From NCBI GenBank assembly GCA_003993805.1, contig RSEF01000003.1, positions 34,820,681 through 34,884,680 of the forward strand: a stretch of 64,000 nucleotides of DNA. The letters are read 5' to 3'. A program made the translations under genes and the position numbers. Source of the stretch: Himantopus leucocephalus (lineage: Eukaryota; Chordata; Aves; Charadriiformes; Recurvirostridae). The notes under the pieces are model-generated. The model had not been told where the DNA came from. It saw only the letters and a list, made by a program, of their open reading frames with translations, and did no database searches. How positions within the stretch are numbered: position 1 is the first letter of the stretch; each line of letters begins with the position of its first letter. This document shows, in pieces, positions 36,301 through 48,500 of this stretch.

Positions 36301-39300
36301 CCTTGGAACAGGAGTGTGGAGCCTCTTGCTGGGATCCTTAAGATGGCATTTTTTAGTGGTGTTGTCCTGGAGGTTGAATGGATTCAGGGTTTTACAGGAG
36401 CAGGCAGCTCGTTAAGATTGTTACATTTTATACTTTGAAATTATGGTTTGCTGAATTGACTTATCTGTACTTGCATTTTTTTGTTTTAAAAGACAGCCCT
36501 GGTTTAGGCAGCCTGTCACGTCTGTGGTGCTTTTGACTACAAATTGATTACAAGGAAGAAATTCTAGACATTGTCTGCTTATGGTTTACTTCAAACTGTT
36601 TCTTCCTTTCAAATTATTTTTTCTCTTTTTGAACAAGAAAGGGTCATTTCATTTATGCAGAGTGACTCTACAAATGATTCTGTATTCCTTACTCTTATTT
36701 GCATAAGAGCATAAACAGTGCCATTGACTTTAAAGGGACAGTCATGTCAAGTATGGCTTTTTTACAATGAGATGCAGTTACCAATTTTTATCATGGTTCT
36801 AATCCATACAACTGAATACAAATAGTTTGCTCAGAATCTGTGCTAACAGGTAAACATGAATTATACCTAAAATACAGGACAATTCTAGAATGGTTTTAAG
36901 AACAAATTCTTACCCTTTTTTATTTAAATCAGTGGGGTAATGGTATATGTCAACATATGTACTTGATTTGAGCACATTTTCTGTTCTGGACCACCTCATA
37001 TTCTTTCTTAAGAGCCAAGAGTGACTGATCTCATATTATGGCTTTCCAAATGGTGCTAATTAAGGACTTTTCCTGCCAGGTGCTCAGCATGCTCTGCTCC
37101 TATTGCTTTCAGTTGTGGTTGAGGGCATGCTGCATTCTCTGGGATACAACTCTATTGTTTATGAGTTTAAGTTAGCATTGCCAAAAGGAATATGACATTA
37201 GAAACTAAACAGCACTGAGGTTTACTTTGAGGATTCCCTGAATTAGCTGGGTTTTTTTCCTTTTTCTTTGGGAATATCAAATTCTACATCTGGAAAATAT
37301 CAGTGTGACATATAAATACTGTCTGACCACTAATTTCACAGAACAGTCTTTATATACAACTTGTGGGAATTAAGTTTTATGCTAAAGGAATAAGGATCTG
37401 AAGTCTCCTACCGACTTAAGAGCTCTCTGGAGCAGTAACTAACTCTGCTTTCCTTCTTGTAACATGACCCAACCTCTGTTTCAAAACTCAGTGTTGTGGC
37501 CAATTAATTATCGTGTAGTTTCCTGATAAAGCCTCAAATAGGCTAATCCTTGGATATAATACTGTGTATGGTTATTACTGACAGCTTCCTTTGTTCCTGA
37601 AAGCCGCAGTATGCGCCTTTAACTTTCTTTTAAGAAAAAGAGATCAGAAATGTGAAATGCAGTAGGTTGTGGATTTTTTCATTAAATTGTGCATGTGAGG
37701 TGTCTGGGAAAGAAGAAAGGGGCATGTTTTCTGCTTTAAATTTTTCAGCAATATAACCACTTGCTGAAAGTGTAATCACAAGAAGAAATCTTTCTTCTCT
37801 ATCCTCTGGGTACCTAGTCTGCATCCAGAGAACCAAGTCCCTTGTAGGACAGAGATGGGTAAGAGACAGAAGAGATACAGGCTTTCTGGTATTTGTGCTC
37901 AGGTGTGCCAGAGTCCAGCGCTTAGGAAATGTCCTCCCTGTTGCCATGGGTCAGCCAGCAGGAGCTGGAGAAGGCATCAGCGGAGCTAAGGGCTATGGGC
38001 GAGTCAGCGCTGCAGCTTCATGGGTGGATTATTCCTTTCATTCTCCAATATCCCTGTAGGGAAGAGACTTTCTGTCTGTTTAGCAAACACTGGGCGATAG
38101 ATAGAGCTCTTCTATTTCCCTGGTCATGGAAAAATAATATTTTTTCTTGCAGAAAAATACAGTAGAGAAGCAGGTATTCTGCTACCTCTGGTTTCCTATA
38201 TATTCTTGTTGGGTTTTACATTTAGGATTCTGTTTTGGCATTTCCAAGTCATCATGAGAGGAGGTACCTATTTCAAAGGCAGCTTATGAGAGCTGGCAAA
38301 AGCTAACTAGTGCTGACATACTGCTGATAAGAAAGGGAAAGAATTTGTTTTAAAATGGAGGGTGGGTTTTTTTTTTCTGTGTGTTCTCTTTAAATGGAAA
38401 AGAATGTTTGCATTTCAGAAGGAGAAGAAAGCAAGACTTGTTCACCCCTTAGTGAGTGGTTAGTGCTGCAAAGCTACTCTGCAAAACATGTATTTGATTT
38501 ACATCTGGTTTTGTAAGTGCCAGCCCTCTGTGGTTCAACAGTTTGAATTTCCTGGGAGTGATGCTCTTTAAACATGGTGGGGTGCTTTTTTCCTCAGATA
38601 GTACAGAAAGAATAGTACATGACTTAAAAGACTTCTTTCCTCTTCTGGTGTCCATGTGAAACTGCATCTACTTAGTCAGCTGATCTTGAACACAGCATCT
38701 ACAAATCTACAAAGCATCTACTAATTCTTCAGGACTTTAGCCTTTTTTTAGGATTTCTCTTTTATCCTTTTGCCATGAACAGTGATTAATCCAAAGCTCA
38801 CAAATTAAATGGTCTTGAGGTGAAATGAAATGCTTTGAAGAATGGTCTTGCAGGAAGTGATGTTTCCTGCGGTGCAAATGGCAGCCTTGCTCTGTGTCGT
38901 ACAGTTCAGTTGCTATAGCAGAAGGATATTAGGAAGTGCAGGGCAGCTTGAGATCCCGCTGTTTTGGCTCAGATGTAGAACAGCAAAATCCTTGGACAAC
39001 AGAGTTAGTTAAAGATCTGATGATACTTCTGAAAAATAACGGTGCCAATCCTTGATTTCCAGTGGTTAAGGGCAGACAGCTGTACGATTACCAACGAGAA
39101 ACTGACACTCTATATTCAAAATGCAAGCTATACTTACAATAACGTGTCTATATTCTTATCTTTTACTTCAGCACAGAGAATGTTAGTTACACTATACCTA
39201 CCCTACAGGAATGTGCAAGTTCAGATGCTCATAAATAGCAGACCTATGCTATTTTCTTGCAACTTGATTGAGAGTTTTGCTAAGAAAGTTTTCCCATGAC

Positions 39301-42300
39301 TTTTGATGTTTCAAACTCAAAGCTTCTTCACCCACTAACCTGGGGAGCCATGATTGGTGCGGTGAAAAAGGTATTTGAATTTCCAGCCTTGTTTAAGAGT
39401 GACAGGGCTGAGCCTTGGCTTCTGCAGTCCTTGTTAATAAGTCCTTGTTAGACCATCTCATTGGGTGGGGAGGGAAAAAATGGTTTATTTGTTGTAATGA
39501 TAGCTGAAGATGATCTTCTTATGCCTTATTATACTGTGCTTCTCTAAGGAGGTTTGTCCCCTTGCTCCAAGTCATTCTCATTTTGTACGGTTAAAAAATA
39601 TTCCATCCAAAGGATTGATCCAGCTTCTTAGATATCAAGCTGTGATTAGGTGAGCATGATAACTGCTTTGTGAACGTCCTAATAAAATAAGAAAAGTAAG
39701 TTCACGTTAAATGCTCAGACGAAAACATAACTGTGTATTGAAAATGACAGAATGGCCACACTGCAGAATTCTCACAAAGCACAGCGACAATTTCCAATGG
39801 CAGATGTATAAGATGTCATAATACATTTCTAACAAGTGAGTATAAAAAAAGTTCAGCTGAGCTAATAAAGACAGCAGCAAATAGAAACATTTTAAAATTC
39901 TAAGTTTAACAATCAGATAATGAAAGAATATTTGTAGTGGCTCTTTATCACTGCATTACCAGATCAGTTATTAAATACCATTTTAACGTCACTGAGCAGT
40001 AAGCTTCACACAGCAACGGAGATACAACAGAGGTGGCTGGTCTCTGTCAGTACCTTTGAGTAAGGTACATCAAAATTATCGTGATGAGAATTTTTCCATT
40101 TGTTTATTTTTTTTTTTTACAGATCTTAGCAAAAAGCTTAGCAAAACCCACTCCCCCTCAAACTGGATTTTACTGCATTGCTTCTTTAATCTTGAGGTCT
40201 GCTTTGGAAAGAAAATACATTGCTGAATGAAAGTAGACAATGATGAGATGTAGCTTTTTGAGAACAACCTCTGCATTTTAAAAATTATTTTAAAGTCATA
40301 ATTCAAATACATTTCTGGACTTACATTCTGTTTGAAGCCAGCATGGAGAACTTCAGTGGGCAAGCAGGGGTTTCTATCAGCTATGACCTCAGTGATGTTG
40401 CAACATTCCTGCTGTAAAACCCAGACGCTATCTTAGGTGATAAATACATCTGAGCGGCAGGGAAAGATTAAAGTTGTCTGGGGAAGAGCGGTTTAGCCAA
40501 AATGTTGAGTAATTAAATGGGGACTTCCTGGAACAAGGTATAGTGATGCATTTTCTTAGCCACCATATTGTAATCCGAGAAGCTCAGCGCTGCTGGAACT
40601 TGATGGAGCCCAAGAGCTATTGTGAGGGGGAGAGCAGCGCTGCTGTTGTCCAGGGCCTGAGAGCACCTGGGTTTAGCTCCAAGAAGTTGTAACTGGCCCA
40701 TGTTACAAGCACTGTGAAAGTTTGCACATAAAAACTCTAAGGTTCAGTAAAGCATTTCTGGAAAGTTTTCCCCTAGAGTCTTTCAGTTTGAAATAGAGTT
40801 TTATGATCACAATTACACTGTCTTTGAGATGAACGATAGTATTTCTGGTAATTTCACAGCCTATTGGACGCCAGACTGAGTTAGTATGCATGTCGTCCTG
40901 CTGTAGTGCAGCTTATATCTGAACTCTGCTGAAAGAAAAAGTACAAACCCCGCTGTTTGTATAAAGCACTGTTTAGGATGAAGAAATACGATGATATTGT
41001 GTCAAATACCTAATATGTTCATACATCTGGACAAGGCTCACGTGCTACCTGGGTCTGCAGTGTACTGATGCTGAGGGAAGACTGCACAAATGTGTTCAGC
41101 GTTTTCATGCTGCCAAATGAGGATGGCTGGTTTTTGTCTGGGAGAAGCTTGGCTGAACATTCCTACTGAGCCAGCTGGTGCTGGGGAATATCATGTATAT
41201 TTTATGATCTGTTAGGGAACACAGATGAGTCCCCACAGAGGTTTGTCTTCCTAAAATGGGACTGAGGTGGAATCTAGGTGCCTACTTCAGAACCTGTGGA
41301 TATTTATATCGTTTAATTCCCTCCTTTCACAGGTTTGTTGATCAGACAGGAGGCATTGGCCACACTGTGCTAGATCCGTTTCTGGTGACCATCATTTCTG
41401 CAATGAATTTGTTTGATTAGCCACAGATAAAGTAGCACTGTTTCTCCTCCAGGATACGAAACTCGATAGATAACATGTGGAGTAACTTCAAGGCATGGTT
41501 CCAAGGGACCTTGGCTGCATCAAATGCAGGACATTACTGATGTGTCTTGGAATTTGATTTAGGGCAGCTTCTGGGAGAACTTAGCAAAGCTGATGTCTGA
41601 CAGAAAACTGAGTCTGTGTATGGTCCTCATGTGCTGTTCTCCTCAGACCGGCAGTCACCTCTGCCTTCACCTGTTGCACCTCCTGCTCCTCTTGTCCTCC
41701 CCAGTGTGTAACAGTCTCTGCTTTCTCAAAACAATCTATTCTTTCATGGTCACTGCCTGCACAGAGCCCTGACACAGCCCTCCTGGTTGTGCCTTGTACT
41801 CAGCAACGGTGTTGGAGGAGAGATAGGGGTGTTCAGAAAGGAGATGGATTTGTCTGCACCTCCTTGTTCTGTTTTCCAAAGGTCTGTGTCTTTGAGCTCT
41901 TAATACCATTAGTTCCTAGGAATTCCTTTCCTTTGAGTGGATTTTATTATCCAGCCCATGCGTGGGGAGCTTTTCTGGATGCTCTTTCCTGGAACTCCTC
42001 CTGGCTACACAAGAAGCCGGTTTCACAGTTTGCTGGTTGTTTTGGATCCATGCTGATGGGCCAAATTCTTTCCACGATTGTGTAAGGATCTTTGACAGAT
42101 AACGTGGGGGGACAGTGTCCCAAAATCTTGTTTTATGCATTATGAACTTAATACAGCAAAGTGTCATGATTGCTTGTGGCTGTGTCTTAAAATGAATACA
42201 TACTTGATGCTTTGATGGAGAAAGACCCATGAAAGTACATATTAGCTATGGTTAGACCTGTTTTAGGTTAGACCTAAACATCTTCTGTGTTCATTTGTTT

Positions 42301-44269
42301 CCTGGGCTTGGGTGGGTACTCAAGTTTTGTTGCCTGTGCCCCTGTGTTGTGGAGCGCACCTCAGACCATCCATCCCCTGCCTTCCCATGCCTCTGTAGGC
42401 ACAGAAAGACAGCTTGGGTATCACAGGTGCTGAGCGTGAAATGATGAGAGATCCACAATGCTGGGATGGGCAGCAAGATGTCAGAGGCACAACTGCTATC
42501 AGTGAGCTTATTAGTTGCTTGTTTTTATTTATGAAATAATTGGGAGACTGGGAAACATGAATCTTGGCTATATGGTTGGGTAAGGAAAAAAGCCTATGGT
42601 TAATACAAAGGAAGCAGAAATTTTATTACTGGCATTGTTTAAAATATTATCAGACCCCAGTTTTTGGAACTTAATAAACTCTGTAAAGGAGATTCAATGA
42701 TACATTTATTACTGGGATGATTAATTGCATACTTCTGTCTGGATCAGGCCTGCAGCTGTGGTCTGTGTATTCTGGAAGTTTGAATTCAACTCCATTGAGG
42801 GGAAACACTTCTGAAACATTTAGTTTCTTTTCAACAACAAAGCTGTTATGTGGAGAAATGTATGTTGCCTATTTTTCTACTGTATTCTACTTTTACTGCT
42901 CTACTGTTATTTACTATAAGCTGTTCGGCCTGCAGCTATGTTATCGGTATTAAAAAATGTACTGAATTTTACCTGCTTTCTCCTTAACTTGTCCCTCACT
43001 TTCCCTCTCCCTTCATCTCCAATAAATCTCCATCTGGTATTGCAAACAGATAGGAGGAGGGGAATGATGCTGAAACAACTCCGTTTCCTACAAATGTAAT
43101 TGCACTTTTCATTTCTTAGAAAGCGCTTTCTTCTAATAAAAGTTCATTTGATCTTGAAAAATCTCAGACCTGATTAGTGATATCTTTGTTCATCGAGGCT
43201 TTCCGTTTCAGTAATATAATTGATTTTTCACTGGTGTGCATAAAAAGAAATATTTGAAGATGGAGCTACTCCAGGAAACTTTGAATTCATGTTGTGAAGA
43301 GTGGCACGTGTCAGTAACAGGGCTTCAGTAGTGCTTTCCAGCTCGAGATCTTAAATGCCATTACTCTGATTCATTCTGATACAGAGGCTAAGGGAGCTGA
43401 AAATATCTTGCTAAAGTCACAGGTGATACCAACAAGGGACGTAAATATTTCAGAGATCTGGGCTAGCGTTAGGTTTCCTCCTAGAAAGCTTTGTGGGTCA
43501 GCTTCCCAGCTGCGCCATCCTCAGCCTTGGGGTTCAGCTGGGATTTAAGGCTTTTTAGTCCAGCTCAGCTGTGTGAACTCAGATTGGTTACAACGGGAAA
43601 ATTCTTGTTAAGGAGTGAGAAAGTACTTGAGACAAAGCCACAGAAAGTAAAAAAAGCAAAAATTTGTTAAGTGTGATTTTGGAGATATCATAGATAGCAG
43701 GTCAAGAATTCAAGAGGAAAAGATCTGACATGAAAACGCAATAAAACTTACTTTTAAGAAGAAATGAAGACTTGTCCACTTTCTTCCTTTTTAGGAAGAA
43801 AGCAGAGAATGAGAACAATGATTCTTCAACCCAGAGGACCAGCCTGTTCTAAGGAAAGTCAGTGTCCTGTCCTTCCCCTCCTGGCAGTGTTTGCTGACCA
43901 GGCAGTGATCCTAGTATGTTTCTTCTCTGGGATAGTGAACATGTTAATACCTATTAATACCTAGCTTTGTATCTAGTAAGTGTTAGCTTTGGATTCAGTA
44001 AATTAGTCAATATGTAGTTATTTTTGTACTGCTTTGTACTGTTACAGTGTAGAATGACTTTTTGCAAGAATGATATGCAAAGTTTAAAATTTGTCCAAGT
44101 GGCCCAGAGAAGCAGGATTGCTGCAGCAATAGCTGAGAAGTGGAGCAGACGATCAGCCTAAGCTATCTAATTTCACCGGCTGTACTGAAGAATGGTGCTT
44201 TGTGCGAGCACTCCTTGCCTGGCAGATCCTTCATTGGGGATGATGAACTCCAAGGGAAGGAGATTAATG
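36301..44269. other. Unique noncoding DNA upstream of LTR copy 2
   Basis: About 8 kb with no supportable gene. Open frames reach ~105 codons but resemble no family and often pair with frames on the other strand. A pyrimidine-rich acceptor ends at 41,332, followed by an open stretch to a TAG at 41,418-41,420 (see rejected items). The final bases GCTGA (44,270-44,274) are the target site duplication of the LTR. Confidence 0.55.
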
Positions 44270-44274
44270 GCTGA

Positions 44275-45338
44275 TGTGGTGGTGCCACCCCTCCCGCTCC
44301 CGCCTTAGGCCACTCGGTGCTTTGTGTGATTTCCCCCCACCTGGGCCATGTAATAACCCAACATAAACCAGGAAAAAATGCGAAGGACAATGGACCAGAA
44401 CGTTATGGCAACCCCTTAGTGCACCTGGTTCCTGTGTCCCCTGTCGCTTGGAATCAGTCAATAATAGATCACCTCCTGACAGTACCCGGATCGTGGCTCA
44501 AAGAGGGGGGTTGATACCAGAACCTCAAGGTCTAGCAAGTTCTGAGCTTGTGCAAGTGGTGGAAAGTACCAGAAATCCCATTGTCTGACTTGGCTGGAAT
44601 GGAAAAGTACCTGACAAAAGTCAATTATCTTGGACCCCATAAATAACAACTGCAGTGAGACCCTTTGAGTTCTCCTGGATGGCAGCGGGCTGTGACCAGC
44701 ATCTCCCCTGAGTTGGGACGATGCTCAGGTAAACACCTTGAGGGTTAAAGGGTGAGTTAACCTTCTCAATTATTGCCTGTTACTCTAAATTCCAGAAGAG
44801 GGAAATTTTAACTATAGGCTAGCCTCTCTGTCATCCACCTCTCTATCCATGTGTTTCCGATATACACATTAGCTTTTACGAGTGTGGGTGTTCATATGTT
44901 TTACTGGATCAAAACATTTTCTGTCTCCCTGTCAGTGTGTTTATATGTTTTTGTGTTCATATACATACCTATTGATTTAGGAAAAGGGGCACCCATCGGC
45001 TCACTGGGGTCACCCGCTGCAAGGGGACCTTGGTCCTAGCACTCTCGACACGGGTGGCATGTGTGTGCGACTCCTCGAATGGTGTGTGTTTATATGTTTT
45101 GGTGTTTAAACAAATACATTAATTTAGGATACCTTATAGTAAGTTAGTGTGAATCTTGTGATTTTCAAATCTGTGATTAAGTCACTGTTCAATTATTTTG
45201 TTAAATCACCTTGTAAATCCTTAAATAGGTTAATGATTAAGTGCTGCTAAAACGTAACCTCTTGATTTACCTCAAACTATTAATAAATTTTGAATTGCTG
45301 CTAAATCATAACTGTGTCAAATATTTCCATCCGTGACA
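44275..45338 (+). mobile_element. Solo LTR copy 2 of the same family (1,064 bp, more diverged)
   Basis: It starts TGTGGTGGTGCCACC and ends TTTCCATCCGTGACA, so the TG...CA ends of an LTR are kept. The flanks are GCTGA (44,270-44,274) and GCTTA (45,339-45,343), a 5-bp target duplication with one later substitution. Shared blocks with the other copies include GTACCTGACAAAAGTCAATT and CATCTCCCCTGAGTTGGGA, and an AATAAA at 45,282-45,287. By eye it is less similar to copies 1 and 3 than they are to each other, so it is older or of another subfamily. Its central part (about 44,985-45,085) has CpG-containing sequence not obvious in the other two. No internal viral genes are present. Confidence 0.87.
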
Positions 45339-45500
45339 GCTTAAGAAGGGTGGGGTGGTATCTTGAAGCACTTGCTTAACATCATCACTGTCTTACAAGT
45401 TCTTAATTGTCCTCCTTAAAATCTTTTACTAGATAATTGCATTCAGTGATTATTCATACATTTTCTTTTTTTTGGGCTACGTTTGTGTATACTATCTGAG
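45339..45500. other. Short unique flank of LTR copy 2
   Basis: Single-copy sequence between the end of the LTR and a single N at 45,501, starting with the GCTTA target duplication. Confidence 0.6.
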
Positions 45501-45529
45501 NATTTAGGAAAAGGGGCACCCATTGGCTC
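45501..45529 (+). repeat. Orphan 28-bp LTR scrap after a single N
   Basis: After the N at 45,501, positions 45,502-45,529 (ATTTAGGAAAAGGGGCACCC and on) match the inside of LTR copy 2 at about 44,975-45,002 with one C/T difference. The sequence then changes to unique DNA. The scrap sits outside the target duplication, so it is probably a misplaced contig end rather than part of the insertion. Confidence 0.75.
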
Positions 45530-48500
45530 TATAATAATTTAGTTTATGAATGTGGTAAACTGAACTGGAAGGACTAAACAAGGACTGGAAAAGGTTAATC
45601 TGAACTAAATGTTTATCTGCAGACTTGCATTGGGAAAATAGACTGTATAAATTATAACTGCTCTAGTTACAGTATTTTGGTGTAAGTTTGTAAAAGGGAA
45701 CTACAAAAAACAATTGCTTAGAAGCATCTGCCATGGTATAAAATGGCCAGATGGACATCACCACATTTATTAACTGGACCTTAGCACGGGGATCGTGTGA
45801 AAGCGTCTCACCTGTTACTGTGGGTATTTAGTTGGCTTTGCTGAAAGTGCAGCTGAAGCTCAGCTGAAGGTTGTTTAGGCTGTGGTGTCTTTGCAGGGAA
45901 GCAGATAAGAAATGCTCACCCAACCCTCTATTGCAGGTCAGGAGGTGCTAAGTGGGAGACTAGCTTGGGGCAATATCCTCAGTTTTCTTAAGGAGCTCGA
46001 GCTCCATAGAGGAATACTTGACTGTTGTGGGGTTTTTTGTTTGTTTGGGGTTTTTTTTAAGCATTGACTACAGAGGCATGTTTTAATTGTAGCTATACTT
46101 GTGTAATGTATGTGTCTATAAATAATCTGCCAGATATTTAATTTTTTAAAATTGACACAAATACCTTTTATTCATTTATGGACTTATGTACTGTGTATAT
46201 TGTTTCACAACTGTTCATGATTAAATTGTATCCACCTGTGAGCTGTATTCATTTAATCTAATGGATTGATGAAAGATTTGTTCATAGTAAGTAATGAGAA
46301 TATAAATTTTACGTCTCAAAAATTGGTGATTAGAATGGAGTTCAAACGTGATTTTTAATGTTCATAACTAGACTGAGAAGATGCCATTTGTCTCAGCTGG
46401 AGCAAATGGTTTTGATAGGTCACCATTTAAAAACTGAATTCACAAAGTATTTATTAAGTCCTTGAAGAATTCAGCAATTCTTTCCACTGGTGCTTCTGAA
46501 ATGTCCCAGGAGAAAAATTCTGCATCCATCAAACTGCAGCTCCATGGAAAAATTAAAAGATAAAAAATGGCTTGCTGGTAAGATGGTCTAATAGCGAAAC
46601 ATTTTTGGCTTTATATTGTAGCCATTTCAGTAAAGAAATAATCGTTTCTTTTTAGAAAACATGGGAATGGAAAAGAAGAGAAAGCAAATTCTCAGCCATA
46701 GCAGTGAGGCTTTGTGATGCAGATTTAGAATGTTAAGCCCATGCTCTCAAAAATCAGAACATTGCCTCATAAAACAATATTGGGAATTATTGTTTCTTGT
46801 TTCAAAAAGGCAATCCATTATCTAGAATGTTCCTTTTCACCTGGTTAAAGGTCATTTTTCACTAAGTGCTAAAACAATTTTTATAGCTATCCAGTATATG
46901 TTTAACCTCAGGCATATAAGGAACTCATTTTAATAGCTTGAAGATAAGCGAATTTGTAAACACTTCTATAGCTTTTTTTCCATGGGGATTTTAATGGAAA
47001 AGTAGGAAAGACTTTAATAAAAAAATATGACTTATTGAAGCAGATGAAGAATCATGGTTTCATCACACTGAGATCCTGTAAGAGTCAAGTGCTGCACATC
47101 AGACATTTCATTCAAGGTATGCCTTGAAGACTTAGGGATGTCTTTGAAATCTTTTTATTCTCTTTCACAGTGGCTGTTCTTGAAACTTTCACTTCATGTA
47201 CCTTACTAAAGTACTAGTATGCCTTAGTCATCTCTTTATATTTATGATGCCTTACAGAGGTTAGTTACACAAGACAATTGTGCCACGTGTAAACTAAAAG
47301 CTGGAGCTCATTTTGAGGTTAGGCTCAAGCAAGGTTAATGGCAAGTTAGAGGTGGATTCTCTGCATTACGTATCCTAACCACCTTGTTTTACTTTTTCAG
47401 GATTTTCTCTTTTTCTTTAACATACGTGTAAATGCAAATCCTCTGTTTTCATATCCTTTTATGTTGAATCGAGAGGGAATGGTCCTCTTTCATTGGTTGA
47501 ATTTATTATTGGTTGCAGTTATTTAGCTTTGGATTTACCCAGGTTTGTGGCAATGGTTCAGTCTTGGAGAAGACATATGGAGAGGTCAGCAAGATATCAG
47601 AGGATCACATTTTTCTTTGTTAGGCGTCCTGGGTGTTCAATAGAAAATTAGTGCCAGGCGGCTAGATTTCATTTTGCTGCTTTGGGTCAAGAATAGAAAT
47701 TTGGAATAAAATTATTAACAACAAATTATTGTGCTGGCCTGTCCTTCTACAGTCTTAAGACCCTAGTGATTCTCTTGAAGGTCAAGCCATAAAGGAAAAA
47801 AACAATATGCAGGGCAATTATCTGTCTACATTAAAACGGGAATTCTACCATGGCCACTGTTGGAGTGAGTGGATAAAGAGCAATGTAAGTAGCTGTATTC
47901 TTTAGGATAGAATCTAACAACAGTGTTAGTCATCAATGGAGCTGTTTGAGAATAAAGAAAATAAAAGGAGTGAGGGGAGTGCCCTTTTCTATAAACTCCC
48001 TTAGCCATGTATCGCAAATAATTTGGTTTTCATAGTCTGTGCAAGCTTAAAAACTTGACATTTCCAGCATGGAGACTGAAAGAAGCACTGCTGGTTAGTC
48101 TGGGGATGAGATGGGATCTCCTGCCGAAGGCCTAGCTGGGGGAGCAGCTGAAAGTAGGGGTGAATATGTAACTGTCTATAGTTAATTCTCTACTTCTGGC
48201 ACGGCTTAATAACAGTCACTTTCTTCAAGAGATGGATGGAAACCTTTGCTTTGTCTCCATCTAGTAATGATGAGATGGGTTATTTGAGGCTATTGAGCCA
48301 TGGGGTTGATTTGGTTGTAGAGCTGGAGAAGTGTCCCAGGACTGACTGCTTCCTGTCCCCGTACTCAGGCTTCAGCAGCCTGGATTCCACAGAAAGACTC
48401 AATTTACTTTCACAGCCCTTTCTCAGGGCCAAATTTATTTTAAAGCTCTGCTTCAGGGGGATGTCCTCACATTACCTTATCAACACTTGAATTCAGATGT

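Noticed and set aside
41333..41420. Acceptor CTCCTTTCACAG followed by an open stretch to TAG
   Set aside because: The open run is only about 29 codons with no upstream partner exon and no recognisable sequence.
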